From Dermatemys mawii (lineage: Eukaryota > Chordata > Testudines > Dermatemydidae), in contig ML677329.1 of NCBI GenBank assembly GCA_007922305.1, forward strand, positions 2,942,271-3,006,270: a DNA stretch of 64,000 nt, in the 5' to 3' direction. The notes below the pieces were generated by a model. That model was not told where the DNA came from and did no database searches. It saw only the letters and a program-made list of their open reading frames with translations. The position numbers and the translations under genes were made by a program. Shown here piece by piece: positions 36,827 through 46,860 of the stretch; position 1 is the stretch's first letter; each line of letters opens with the position of its first letter.

Positions 36827-37166
36827 AGGTCTCTGTATTACCTCAACCAGTCAGGACTGTTTATCTCTGGAGGAGGAATGGGCAGTGCTTAAGACTTGCA
36901 CTGTTGACCTTTTGCATGCCACAATATTAGCCATTCCTAACATCCTTACAAATTCGGCTGTCAGATAACTGAGCCTTGTGGTCTCTGACTACAAGCCCTG
37001 AATGACCTAGAAGCCATATCCTAGCATCCATATCCTAGCTGATAAATAGGACAACTTGTTCTCACTGTTTCACACTATCGCTGGGATTCAGAGGACCCTG
37101 CTAAGCATTCTCCCATCTGGCCTTCTCCATAGTTGCTTAAAAAAGACACAATTTCTTTGTTTCTTA

Positions 37167-37425
37167 GGCTATGTCTACAGTGACAACTGAATGACAAAAC
37201 CTTTGTTGTTCAGAAACGTTAAACCCCCTTCCCCTGCAGTAAGTGCTAGTGAGAGCAGTGCATTGTCAGCAGGAGCACTCTCCTGCCAGCAACAACGCCG
37301 CTCATTGGCGGTAGAAGTTTTGTCAGCAGGGGAGCCCCAAACAGCCGCTACATTGCATGGCTTTTAGTGGCATGGCTGTGGTGATGCAGCCATGTGGCTA
37401 AAATCTGTGTAGTGTAGACATAGCC
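37167..37425. mobile_element. TIR MITE, PIF/Harbinger-like (259 bp)
   Basis: The element starts 'ggctatgtctacagtg', ends 'agtgtagacatagcc', and is flanked by TTA and TAA. The termini are inverted copies over about 14 bp. Interior motifs include 'gtcagcaggagcactctcct' and a near repeat of it. Confidence 0.78.
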
Positions 37426-37583
37426 TAAAGAGAGTAGGGCATGACGCACCAACCAAGCTGGAGTTCTAATTGATTCCTGCTATGGTTGTAATAAGATGCG
37501 AGAATGTCTAATCCTCCAACAGACTTTTAGGTCAATTGTCACAAGGAACTAAAGCTCCCCACAAAAGGGAATTATTTCTCTAA

Positions 37584-37863
37584 AGCTATGTCTACATTGG
37601 CACTTTCATTGTTCAGGAGTGTGAAAACACACATGGCCAGTCCTACTCCCCTGAACAACAAAAGTTTTTCTGAAAAGCGCTGGTGTGGATAGTGCTTCGT
37701 TGGCGGGAACTCTGCTCCCATGGACAAAGCTACCCCCTTGTTGAAGGTGGTTTTATTGTGTCACTGGGAGAGCTTTCTTCTGGTGATAGAGCCACTACAC
37801 AGAGCACCTTACAATGACACAGCTGCAGCAGCACAGCCATGCCACTCTACGGTGCACAGTGTT
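37584..37863. mobile_element. TIR MITE, PIF/Harbinger-like (about 280 bp, degraded right end)
   Basis: The element begins 'agctatgtctacattggc' after TAA. The interior ('gggagagctttcttctggtg', 'acacagctgcagcagcac') is MITE-like. The right terminus is mutated ('aggcaatgtcta'), so the end is approximate. Confidence 0.55.
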
Positions 37864-38187
37864 AGGCAATGTCTAACACTTTGACTTTCACATTCTAGAG
37901 CTATGGGCACCTTAAATGTTGTTGTTAATGCAAAGTAATCTGGTGAACATATAAAACAAGAGCCCTGAATATTCTAAGGGGCTTCCAACATGAGCCAAAG
38001 CACTGCTAGAAACTCAGATTATTCCCAAAGCACTCCCCTAGTGCAGCTGGTTCATGAGATTACTGTGACCATCATCATAGGCTTCCCCAGAAGACGACAG
38101 GTTAAGGTGTGTTTTTTCATATGGCTTCTTAGAGATTGCTTAAAGCAAACTGGTTTTGGTTAACACTTTTTCCCTCTCCTTCTGTAG

Positions 38188-38267
38188 CTGGGAAAAGAAA
38201 TGCTTTCTCAACATGCAAAGCAAAGACGACGACGCCGGGACCCCTTCTGGAGATGGAAGCTTGTTAA
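38188..38267 (+). CDS. LEF1: LEF1 alternative B-tail (exon 10 joined to exon 12)
   Basis: If exon 11 is skipped, the G left by exon 10 plus CT makes Ala. The frame then runs GKRNAFSTCKAKTTTPGP, then LLEMEAC, to TAA at 38265-38267. The human equivalent, as I recall it, reads GKRSSFPTCKAKAATPGPLL and ends the same way; GKRNAF also resembles the B tails of TCF7-type proteins. Open frame and residue similarity across amniotes support an alternative C-terminus. Expression cannot be judged from DNA. Confidence 0.7.
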
Positions 38268-39256
38268 AACCCCAGGTGTGTCCTTCATCTGTACAGACCA
38301 CCCCCAGGGTCTTTCTAGGAGGTCGGATTCACCATGATGTCACTGCTAAAGACACTGAATCATAAAGACAATCACTGCCAAAACCCTTCACTACCACAGG
38401 ACCCCAACCTTGATTATAGAAAGGAGCAAATGAACATTTCAGAACTCCCAGGTCAGCAGAACATCTTTAATCTTCACCTTGGACTCCTAAGCCTCTCTCT
38501 CCTCTGTCTCCATACTGAGTCAGCAACAGGTAGGTCAGCTGTCTCTGCCTGCTTTAGCCAACTGAATAACATAGACTAACAGCTACCCCCAGATAGCACA
38601 TTGAAGAATGGAATTCATCTGGTTGAAGACACTCAAACTTTTTTTATTTAATGGTGCAAAAGGATCAATTTTGTTTTTAGCTTTAAGAAACTTGAATGCT
38701 TTTCTATTTTAACTTTTAGTTTCTAACGTCCTTGGTGTATATTTTACTAGCTGTGAGCTTTTAAATAAGTATCAAGTATCTTTTTTTAAGTCTTTTTTTT
38801 CCTGCCAAACCTGTATGGAAAATGTGGCTTTTTGTTAAACTATTTGTAACAAATAGTGGCCTCTCAGTCTATGTAATAGAGTGTCCTAGAGAACTAAATA
38901 AATGTAACACCACAGTCAGCTGGTCAGTAGACATATCACTCCTGTTTCATTTACACTCTGTAAACATAAGCAATACATCCAGTAAATTCAACTGCAGTGA
39001 GTTCTTCTCACCCTTTTCCCTCCTCCTTGTAAAAACAAACAAACAAACAAAAGAAGCCCAGCACTTGAATTTACTTCACTTGTTCTGTATTTGTACCTGT
39101 TTTTGTTAGCCTGTTAGTGGGATTTTATGCCAGTTACTGAAATGAGCATCGATGTTCCCATTTTTTAATAGTAAGGCCCAGCCTTTGCCAAAAATACTGT
39201 CAACTGAATTTTTTTGTCATTCCAGTTTGAGTAATGTGCTGAGCATTTGTTTTTTT

Positions 39257-39276
39257 AATAAAAGCTTTGTAATAAA
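39257..39276 (+). promoter_or_regulatory. LEF1 polyadenylation signals (two AATAAA)
   Basis: AATAAA occurs at 39257-39262 and again at 39271-39276. The second is embedded in 'ctttgtaataaaacat', identical to the end of human LEF1 mRNA. An internal AATAAA near 38897 could serve as an earlier site. Confidence 0.85.
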
Positions 39277-39448
39277 ACATCACTTGTCTGGTTAAGAGTA
39301 ATTTCATGATTTAGCATGAGCCAGTTCTAGTTTAAAATGACTACAGACTCCACAGCAGCTAGAACAATCCTAAGAATTCTATCAAAGTGAATCCATATTT
39401 TGGGGCTTACAAATCTTCAGCTCAACCCCTTTCATGAAGGAAGTAAAT

Positions 39449-39494
39449 GTAAAAGAATCATGTTACCCATAAAAGGGTAACATGATTCTTTTAC
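39449..39494. repeat. Perfect 20-bp inverted repeat, 6-nt loop
   Basis: The arms GTAAAAGAATCATGTTACCC (39449-39468) and its exact complement (39475-39494) flank ATAAAA. It lies about 155 bp past the LEF1 poly(A) site. No mismatch is present in either arm. Confidence 0.95.
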
Positions 39495-40641
39495 TCACCC
39501 AGACCTTGAATCATTCTTAGATATTTACCAAACCTTTTCCAGTTTGTCCACTGCTGTTCACTACACACCAGTGTGGACTCTTACAGTAATGATCTCACAA
39601 ATCCTGTAACAATGGTAGTATCTCCCAACTTCTTCTCACTGGTCCTCTGTTTATACATCCAAAGCTTGCATTTGCTCTCTTGGCCACAGCATTGCTGTAT
39701 GTGCTCATGTGCAGTTGGTGAACTACCATGACCTCAGTCCAGCCTTTCCTGAGTCACTACTCTCCCGAACAGTCCCCCATCTTGTGTTACCTTGCATTTG
39801 GCTACATTAAATGCATGCTGTTCAAGTAAGCCCAGTTTGCCAGGTGATAGTTCTCTATAGAAGTGATGTCTCTTTACCACTACACTAACTTTTGTAATCT
39901 ACAATCTTTATCAACTATGATTTTTTTTTCTTCCAGATCACTGACAGACACTTAATGGCACTAGGTCAAGAACAAGTCCCTGTGCTGTCTCAGTAGAAAT
40001 GCCCCTTACATCCATGAGGACTTGCACACTAGTTTGAACTTTGCCTGTGCTTTTACAGTGTGCTACCCTACAAGATTTGAGCCTCAAACTGAAAACCATG
40101 TTAATATAGCTACACACAAGGTCACGCTTACAGGATGGGACGACTATACTTGATCTAATGCCCCTCACCAAATGCTATTTGGAGAAAGAGAGAAGCAACA
40201 TTTCTGGAAAAAGTCTTTTCTTTCTTTTATTTTGTCCTTTCTTAAATTATTTGTTTGAATTTCAACTTGGGCAGATCATTTAACTTGTTTCAGTTCCTCA
40301 CCAGGTCCCTCGGATTTTGAGAGGAACTCAGATATTGTGGTAATAGTCATACTAGAGTAAGTCACAGAGAGATGGATTAGAGGGCAGACTGCTTAAAACA
40401 GGCAAAGCTGCATGATGCATGTAATCTATCGCACTGCTATTACTGCCCCACAAGATTATAGAAACAAACAGATGACATGCAATGCATTAGTCACCCAGCT
40501 GGGAGGGACATTCAACTCTGCTTTACTCTGACAGTGGGCTGGGTAGAATGATTACTTATCTTTTGTGGTTTGGAAGTGAGACAGCTCCCAACAACTCAGT
40601 GAGTAGTACTGTAACTTGAGCAGCAGTGTGGGTCTCTTATG

Positions 40642-40919
40642 CCAGGGGTTCTCAACCTTTTTCATTCTGAGCTCCTGCCCCCATCCCAAAACCCCCCCAA
40701 CATGCTATAAAAACTCCACATCCCACTTGTGCCATAACAACTGATTTTCTGCTTATAGAAGCCAGGGCCAGCATTAAAGGCAAACAATGCATTTGCCTGG
40801 GGCCCCATGCCACAAGGGCCCCTACAAAGCTAAATAGCTCAGGCTTTGGCTTCAGCTTTCTGCACTGGGCCTCAGTGAGTCTAACACTGGCCCTGCTGGA
40901 AACCTGATTGAGAACTGCT
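40642..40919. mobile_element. Non-autonomous hAT element (278 bp)
   Basis: The left end is CCAGGGGTTCTCAA and the right end TTGAGAACTGCT. They are flanked by a perfect 8-bp duplication, CTCTTATG (40634-40641 and 40920-40927). The interior ('tttgcctggggcccc', 'ggctttggcttcagc') is non-coding. Confidence 0.85.
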
Positions 40920-42049
40920 CTCTTATGGAATAAGGTACAAATTAGTACATGTGAAACATTCTATCCATCTCTACTACTGCTTATAACAATATTAGGACTT
41001 CCTGTATGCAAGGTATATTTAGGGATGCTAGGGCTAACACAATTTCACTGAGAAGCAGTTAGGGTTGCTACTACCAACATGCCTGACACAACTACTTTGT
41101 TTTGGGGGGGTTTAACCCATCTAGCCATATGCACCCTATCAGTGCTACAACTGCTGCTCATTACACACTAGCCCCCACAGCCTTCCCTTGGCTCTGTTTA
41201 CACCCTTTTGCACCTAACCCGTTACCAGATCTTCCCTAAGCACTTGCACATGTTAACTGTTGGGGAAAGAGTAGACTGGTATAATTTAAACACCAAGCTT
41301 GCTTGCTTATTCTAAAATAAGAGCATCCATACACACTAGTCTCTCTCTCTCTCTCCAGGGAAACCTATCACCCTCTGAAGCATCTGTCTGATACCAAAGA
41401 AACTATCACTTGGTACAATCACTCTCTTTTAATAAACCTCCAATTCTTGAGCAAACTAGCAGAAGTTTGTCTCAGGACCCACTTCTCACTCCACACTGAT
41501 ACTTATGCTAAAGCCATCCTACTCAAGGTTAATGAGAGAGAGCCTTGCTTTTGCAGTTTACACTTGATGGAATGTTTCATTTAATTCATTTCACTGGAGG
41601 TGGTGGTGTTTAGGCAACATTTACATCTATGGAATATTGTTTAATATTGACCATCCAAACACTAGCTTTGGGTTTTCAAATCCTGCTGCTCACAGGCTAA
41701 CACAAATACCCTGACAGTACATGTTAATTTATAAGAAGATCTAGTAACCATTTGGCTAAACAACCACACAGAGATCAAGTGGCAGTAGTGGAACACTTGA
41801 GTATTCTTTCAGCCCTAAGGGCCATGCTGTTACTGCTAGTGGCTGAAGTGACTAACTAGCAGCCTCAGTAGGCATGTATTTGTTCCTAGAGTGATGTCTG
41901 TCTGTGCAAGAACGAGCAGGCCAGCAGAGAAAACCTTAACAGGGAATTCTGTTCCATTTCTTTTATGCACTGAAATATCTAAGGGAGATCTGCTTTCCCA
42001 GCAGCTCTTTGGTGGGAACGTGTAGCAAACTCTTCTTGCTCATCTAATG

Positions 42050-42169
42050 TAGGGTAACCAGACAGCAAGTGTGAAAAATTGGGACCGGGGTGGGGGTAAT
42101 AGAAGCCTATAGAAGAAAAAGACCCAAAAATCATGACTGTCCTTATAAATAGAGACATCTGGTCACTCC
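42050..42169. mobile_element. Short TIR element (AGGGTGACCAGA family), copy 2
   Basis: The ends 'agggtaaccagac' and 'tctggtcactcc' flank 'agcaagtgtgaaaaattggg', 'gtaatagaagcctatag' and 'aagaaaaagacccaaaaatc'. It is the second copy of the 15210 element. Confidence 0.75.
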
Positions 42170-43032
42170 AGACTAATCTTTGTTAGTTTTTAAGGCTCAA
42201 ATCCAAGATTATCAAAAAAAAGGGGGCCTAAGATTAGGCTCCCAGATAAATCTTTTAGGCACATTTGAAAATCTCAGTCTTTGGGCCAGTTCTGAAGAGA
42301 AACCTCAGCAAGGGTTAGGTCCCCAAGGTGGACTTAGGTTCACTCTTGCAACAGCTAGGCATCTTCCTTCCCCATGCAATCCACAGCCCAGAGTCAGGTG
42401 CCCAAGAATGGGATTCCAAGAATGCAACAAGCTGAGGGGGAGCTACCTAAGCTAGACAGGAGTAAAATGGGAAGTGCCTATCTCCTGCTCAGCCCTTTCT
42501 CACTAATATGGTGGTGGTGGCAGATATGCACCCACCCCCTTCCTCCCTAAAAAATAAAACTACCCTGCTGATAACCATCAGCCCTGAAGTTCTAGCGCTA
42601 ACCTGGGATGGGGGAGACCAGAATTCAAATCTTCACTCTGTCTGATTTGGATGAAGGACCTGAACCTACTTTCCAGAAGAATCAATAGAGCAGGCCTCAG
42701 AACAGACAGTAGCTGTACAATGAATTGATGAAGTTTACAGCCTAGATGTGGACATGCTCAATTGGAAGTGTGCTATTGCATGTCAAGAGGAGGGGCTAGA
42801 AGACATGATGCTCTCTTAATAGGAGCATTATATTACCTATACCAGCCCTGTCTTCACCCTAGCAGCCAAATCTCACTGATCAGTGCAGTCTCAAAAATCC
42901 ATTTTTACTGTATGTGCAGTTAAGCAAGTGTCTACTGTATTGTATACATGTTTACTAAATCAATTATGCTAACTTACAGTGACAATTAAGCAAAAGGGGA
43001 ATTTAAAAAAAAGATTTGAGATATGCCTATCT

Positions 43033-43110
43033 CATAGAACTGAAAAGACCTTGAAAGGTCATCAAGTCCAGTCCCCTGCCTACACTAGCAGGACTAAGTA
43101 CTGTCCCCTG
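43033..43110 (-). mobile_element. CR1 LINE 3' tail fragment (reversed)
   Basis: The block 'catagaactgaaaagacctt' followed by 'gaaaggtcatcaagtccagt' and 'cccctgcc' is the reverse complement of the canonical CR1 3' end ('ggactggatgacctttcaag...ttctatg'). Confidence 0.75.
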
Positions 43111-43504
43111 ACAGATTTTAGCTGGTGTTAATTCACCATGTACATGTACAGGCTGTTTATTGTACACCAACTTTCTTCCCACAGCTCAGCAGAGAGCCAC
43201 TTGCTGGTGAAAGGGGTTAATCTGCAAGCCTTTCAATGCTAGAGCTAAAGCCCCCACAGGGAGGTTAGGTTACCAGTGACAAACGTTTTGCATTCTTTTG
43301 AATGCTGTGTCTACTGCAAGGGTTTGTCCAGTTATGGAAAGTCACCCTAGAAGTGGTTGCTGGCAGAAATGTAGGACCAGAATAGCTCAGGCTGTTACTA
43401 GGAAGAAGAGATTTGCATCAACAAAATCGTATCAGAGAACAGAATAGGAAAAATCCTATTGTCTGGCAGTCTGGAATAGCCAACACCCCAGTCAGCATAT
43501 GCGC

Positions 43505-44290
43505 AGTTACTTTTGACTTGATCCACCGAGGGACTTAGGCACCTAAGTCCAACATTTAGGTACAACCGAGATCCTCAAAATCTGCCTGTCACCTAACCCT
43601 GAAGGCAATTAAATACCCTAGGTGCCTATGTTTGTGCCAGAAGCCATGCTCAAAAGTCACCTAAGGTCCAATGGCATTCTTATACCAGGCATTCTCCTGC
43701 TTATCTAGCCTGCCAGGCCTGATCCAAGGTGCATGCTCAGAGAGCACACCTACCCCACCCAGAAGAGAGCCAGAGGTGATCAGAGCAGAAAGACAGTGTA
43801 GTATGTGTATATCCGCACCAGAAAAATCAAAAGCCGGGTGCTCAGTGCACTCACCACAATTATAAGAGAGCCAAGTTCAAGCCAGCAGAGCAGGGATTTG
43901 AAAAAATATCTTCCACACCCCAGGTGTGTGATCTAACCACTGGAGTATGACTCTCACTCCATTCTAGCCAAATTTCTCTCTCATTTTTCTCAGGAAATGA
44001 CTGAGCTGGCATAGGTGCCCAACTCCAGAAGAGGTTCAGAGCTGTGAATCCTGAGCAGAGACAGGTGCCTCCCTTCATCCCAAAAGACAGGCACTCACCT
44101 ATCTTTGATGGGTGGGAGTTAAACCCTCCTCTGCTTTTCTCAGGAAATACCCCATTCATCTTGCTGACTTCTGAGAATCCCTCTGAGGTCCCGAATTCTT
44201 CCCACACCACGCAGGGTGATCCTGCATGTCTAACTGGGCAGCAGGGCCCTCTGCACTGTAGCACCCAAGACCCTTTGTGGATTTAGCCCT
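43505..44290 (-). repeat. Dispersed repeat with tRNA-like segment
   Basis: The segment includes 'gacttaggcacctaagtcc' and related 'aggcacctaag' motifs typical of a sauropsid dispersed repeat. On the minus strand near 43950-43880 it reads 'agtggttagatcacacacct', then about 35 nt later 'ttcaaatccctgctc', resembling Pol III A and B boxes. Boundaries and family name are uncertain. Confidence 0.4.
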
Positions 44291-44951
44291 TAGTGCCTGC
44301 TAAGTTGCAGTCCTGTACTTAAAAATCCTCTTGCACTCTGCCCAACCTGCAGCATCTGAACCAAAGCTGAAAACCAAACCTGACTCTCTGCTGCATTTTT
44401 ATTATAAACATCACCACATGCAGGAGAAATACATGAGTTAGCCAACTGGACTGGCACTTTACATTACTTAAAAGCCAGGAGCACTACAGGCCACAGGCAG
44501 GAGTGGAGCCCCATTTGCATTAGGCCATGTACAAACACAGGGAGTCTCTCTTCCTTGTCTCTGAGTGTTTGCACTATAATTTAAAACAAAATGTAAGAAG
44601 TGACTAAAACACTAGAAACTTACACAAAGGGACAGAAACACACGTAACTACAACATAAGCACAGAGAAGCTCTATACAGACACAACTGGATGGTGAATTA
44701 ACATAAATATCAACAATCCCATTGCTCTGCACTGGTTCACTGCCAGGCCCTTATGTAGATTTCCTGACCCAGATCACAGTTACCTCCCCATGCACCAGTA
44801 GGAATATATAGTGTATATGCAGTCTCCTGAAGTGCAGTGCAAGATACAACTCCCCTTGTGGGGACAGTTTCTAGCATGCTACTGGCAAGTGGCTTTTTCC
44901 AGTTTTGAGAATGGCAAAAGCATGTTACGTTATTTGACAATTATGGGCTGA

Positions 44952-44969
44952 TTTTTTTTTTTTTTTTTT
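44952..44969. repeat. Poly(T) tract
   Basis: An uninterrupted run of 18 T residues, possibly the end of an unrecognised retroposed sequence. Confidence 0.9.
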
Positions 44970-46299
44970 AAGATGAGGATTTTAAACATTTGAAATCATC
45001 ATCAGGAATACATCGGAATGAACACTTGTTTGAAGAGCATTAGTCTCAATGAGACAGAAAAAAATCCTAGCTCCTTGATACCCCAAGTATCCAAGACAGT
45101 AGGAAGACTGCACTTGAAAGATTGTAATTTAATTTTAGTTCTCCTGCAAGAACTGGAATAATTCATCAAATAAAAGCTAATAGTCATCCTTCAAAGAGCA
45201 ACAGCACAAGTAGTACAGAGATTTCTAAATGTGCCATGCTTTTTTATTTTTTGTATTTTTTAAAGGAATGGTGGAATCCCACCATGTGGAAGCTGCTACT
45301 ATGACAACACACGTCCTAAAGGAGAGGAACACAGGGAAAAAGGCTTTGTCTTAGACCAATTATCCTCACCCCTTTCCACAACAAGACTCCCGCGAGGCTC
45401 CTCTCCCATCTAGCTAGGATCTACTTAGCAATATGAGAAGGGCAGAGTAGTTGCAACCCCACATTGACAACTCTCATGATACAGGAAATTTTCTTAAAGC
45501 TCCTGGAGGCAGGCAATTACCTGAGAATCTCAGCATTCATTTAAAAAGAGAGTAAGTTTCTAGCCTGATAGTTGTAGAGAGAAGCTTTAAAATGTAGCCA
45601 GAATGCACATGAACAGCTCAGAAACCAGGTTAATAAAACAGGCATTTATCGTTTAAAAAAAAAATCTCATGATTTTTTGAGGCCAGACTCATGGTTGTTG
45701 AATGTTTGGTACTGAATCCCTGACACACAGTTGTGCCTCACAGGTTAGGAGCCCTGCCCTAACTATTGCAGCAGTTCCATTTTTGTCACAGTTCTCTGAC
45801 ATTTTAGAAAACGAAAGGCTAGCTTAAAATGACATTTGCACTTTACCTCCCAAACCACTGGGTCAAACACTGTGGGAGAGACAAAAGGGCATCAGTCTAA
45901 GAGATGAAAGGTTTACCTTTTTCAAGTAGCTTCGTTTGCTGCACAATCGATCTTTCCTCCTGGCATACAAAATACAGCAGAGATTCTGAAGCTGTGGTCA
46001 GTGGAGAGCTGCTAGGTCACACGGTGATGAATTCTCATTTCCAGCTACCAAAAGTGCATCTAAAAACAGCTACAATACATGTAATTGTTTCTGTACTAGT
46101 TTTTTTAGCTAAACCACTGCTACAGCTGCCACAGAGATGTTCTGTGATTGCCAATGGAAAAACGTGGTGCACAGGACAATCTGTTCTCAAATGTTGTCCA
46201 CACCATTTAAAAAACAACTACATATAGGCCCATCCTAGATTCAATTAAATATTGATATCTAGCTGCTATCCTCACTATGTAGGGAGGAAAATATCTACT

Positions 46300-46860
46300 G
46301 CAGTGTGGTGAAGTGTGCACTCCACACCGGCCTGCAAGAGCTGAATTGGGCCAAGGGGCTCCAATCAGCCAATTAGGCTGCAATCTGGGAGAATTAAGCC
46401 TGGTGGAAAGTTCTAATTAGGGAAAGCTCACCTGTGTGGGAACAGGCAGGGCCTAAAGAAAGACAGCAAACTGCCAGGAGGTCAGTCTGCAGTTATTCCC
46501 TGGGAGGAAGGAGTGTATAGAGATAAAGAGTTCATGGTTATTCTCTTGGAGGAAGGAGGGCCAAAAGGTAAGGCAGTAAGGCTCAGGAGGGAACCCACCC
46601 TGGCTACTGTTTAGGGGGTCCCTGAGCCAGAACCTGGAGTAGAGGGCCAGCTCTGGTTCCCCTACCAGCCACTGAGGGACTGGCACCTAGACTAGCAAAC
46701 AGGAGTACTGCCTGAGACTGTGGGTGAGCAGGGACTTTGATACACATCTCTATATTCTCCTGGAAGGGGAAACCACATAGTTACCTGGCCTATGGGCCAA
46801 GCCACAAAGAGGGCTCGGCAGTTCCTGGAGTGAGAGTGCGGCAGAGTGTAACTACTAGAA
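46300..46860. repeat. Dispersed GC-rich repeat (unclassified)
   Basis: The block has higher GC than its flanks and contains 'cagaacctggagtagagggc', 'tggttcccctaccagccact' and 'gagggactggcacctagac'. I recognise these as part of a repeat common in turtles but cannot name its class. The 77-codon minus ORF inside is chance. Confidence 0.4.

Larger units (their letters stand above)
22964..38187 (+). other. LEF1 intron 11 (15.2 kb, last intron)
   Basis: The intron runs from donor gtaaga to the acceptor 'ccttctgtag'. Listed elements inside it include a probable LTR (23829), a hAT MITE (26784), MIR-like and hAT-like fragments (30480-31110), a Penelope-like tail (31782), a 656-bp MITE (32529) and two further MITEs (37167, 37584). 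About 24650-26780, 27170-30470, 31870-32520 and 33190-37160 show no recognised gene or repeat beyond low-complexity tracts. Confidence 0.75.
1..39293 (+). other. LEF1: LEF1 gene, 3' half (exons 5-12 by homology; 5' exons lie left of the window)
   Basis: Lymphoid enhancer-binding factor 1 is a nuclear HMG-box protein of the TCF/LEF family. It bends DNA at Wnt-responsive elements and recruits beta-catenin or Groucho/TLE co-repressors. Eight exons with consensus splice sites are visible: 3530-3620, 6488-6571, 8357-8479, 9303-9465, 17286-17393, 22270-22318, 22923-22963 and 38188 to about 39293. Joined, they encode 216 residues ending in MTAAYI, exactly the length of the matching part of the 399-residue human protein (about residues 184-399). 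All exon phases join without frameshift. Differences from the human protein as I recall it are few: ISSGF for ITGGF, DPSMSR for DTSMSR, MHM for MHV, and STA for SAS near the end. The beta-catenin-binding N-terminus and the promoters are not in the window. Exon numbers follow the human 12-exon model. Confidence 0.96.
38188..39293 (+). other. LEF1: LEF1 exon 12: 3' UTR (and optional B-tail coding region)
   Basis: The exon begins after 'cttctgtag' with CTGGGAAAAGAAATGC and runs to the poly(A) site. It matches the human LEF1 3' UTR in several blocks: 'tctggagatggaagcttgtt', 'cataaagacaatcactgcca', 'agcccagcacttgaatt', 'gtgggattttatgccagtta' and 'agctttgtaataaaacat'. For the main isoform it is wholly untranslated. 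The 3' boundary is estimated as 15-20 nt after the last AATAAA. Confidence 0.9.

Noticed and set aside
38156..38365. 69-codon frame across the exon 12 boundary
   Set aside because: It begins in the intron upstream of the acceptor and is in a different frame from the LEF1 B-tail.
41341..41356. CT dinucleotide run considered as a regulatory polypyrimidine tract
   Set aside because: It is short, isolated and intergenic, with no adjacent exon; treated as a microsatellite.
43860..44264. 134-codon minus-strand ORF
   Set aside because: It overlaps dispersed repeat material with tRNA-like segments and has no recognisable protein features.
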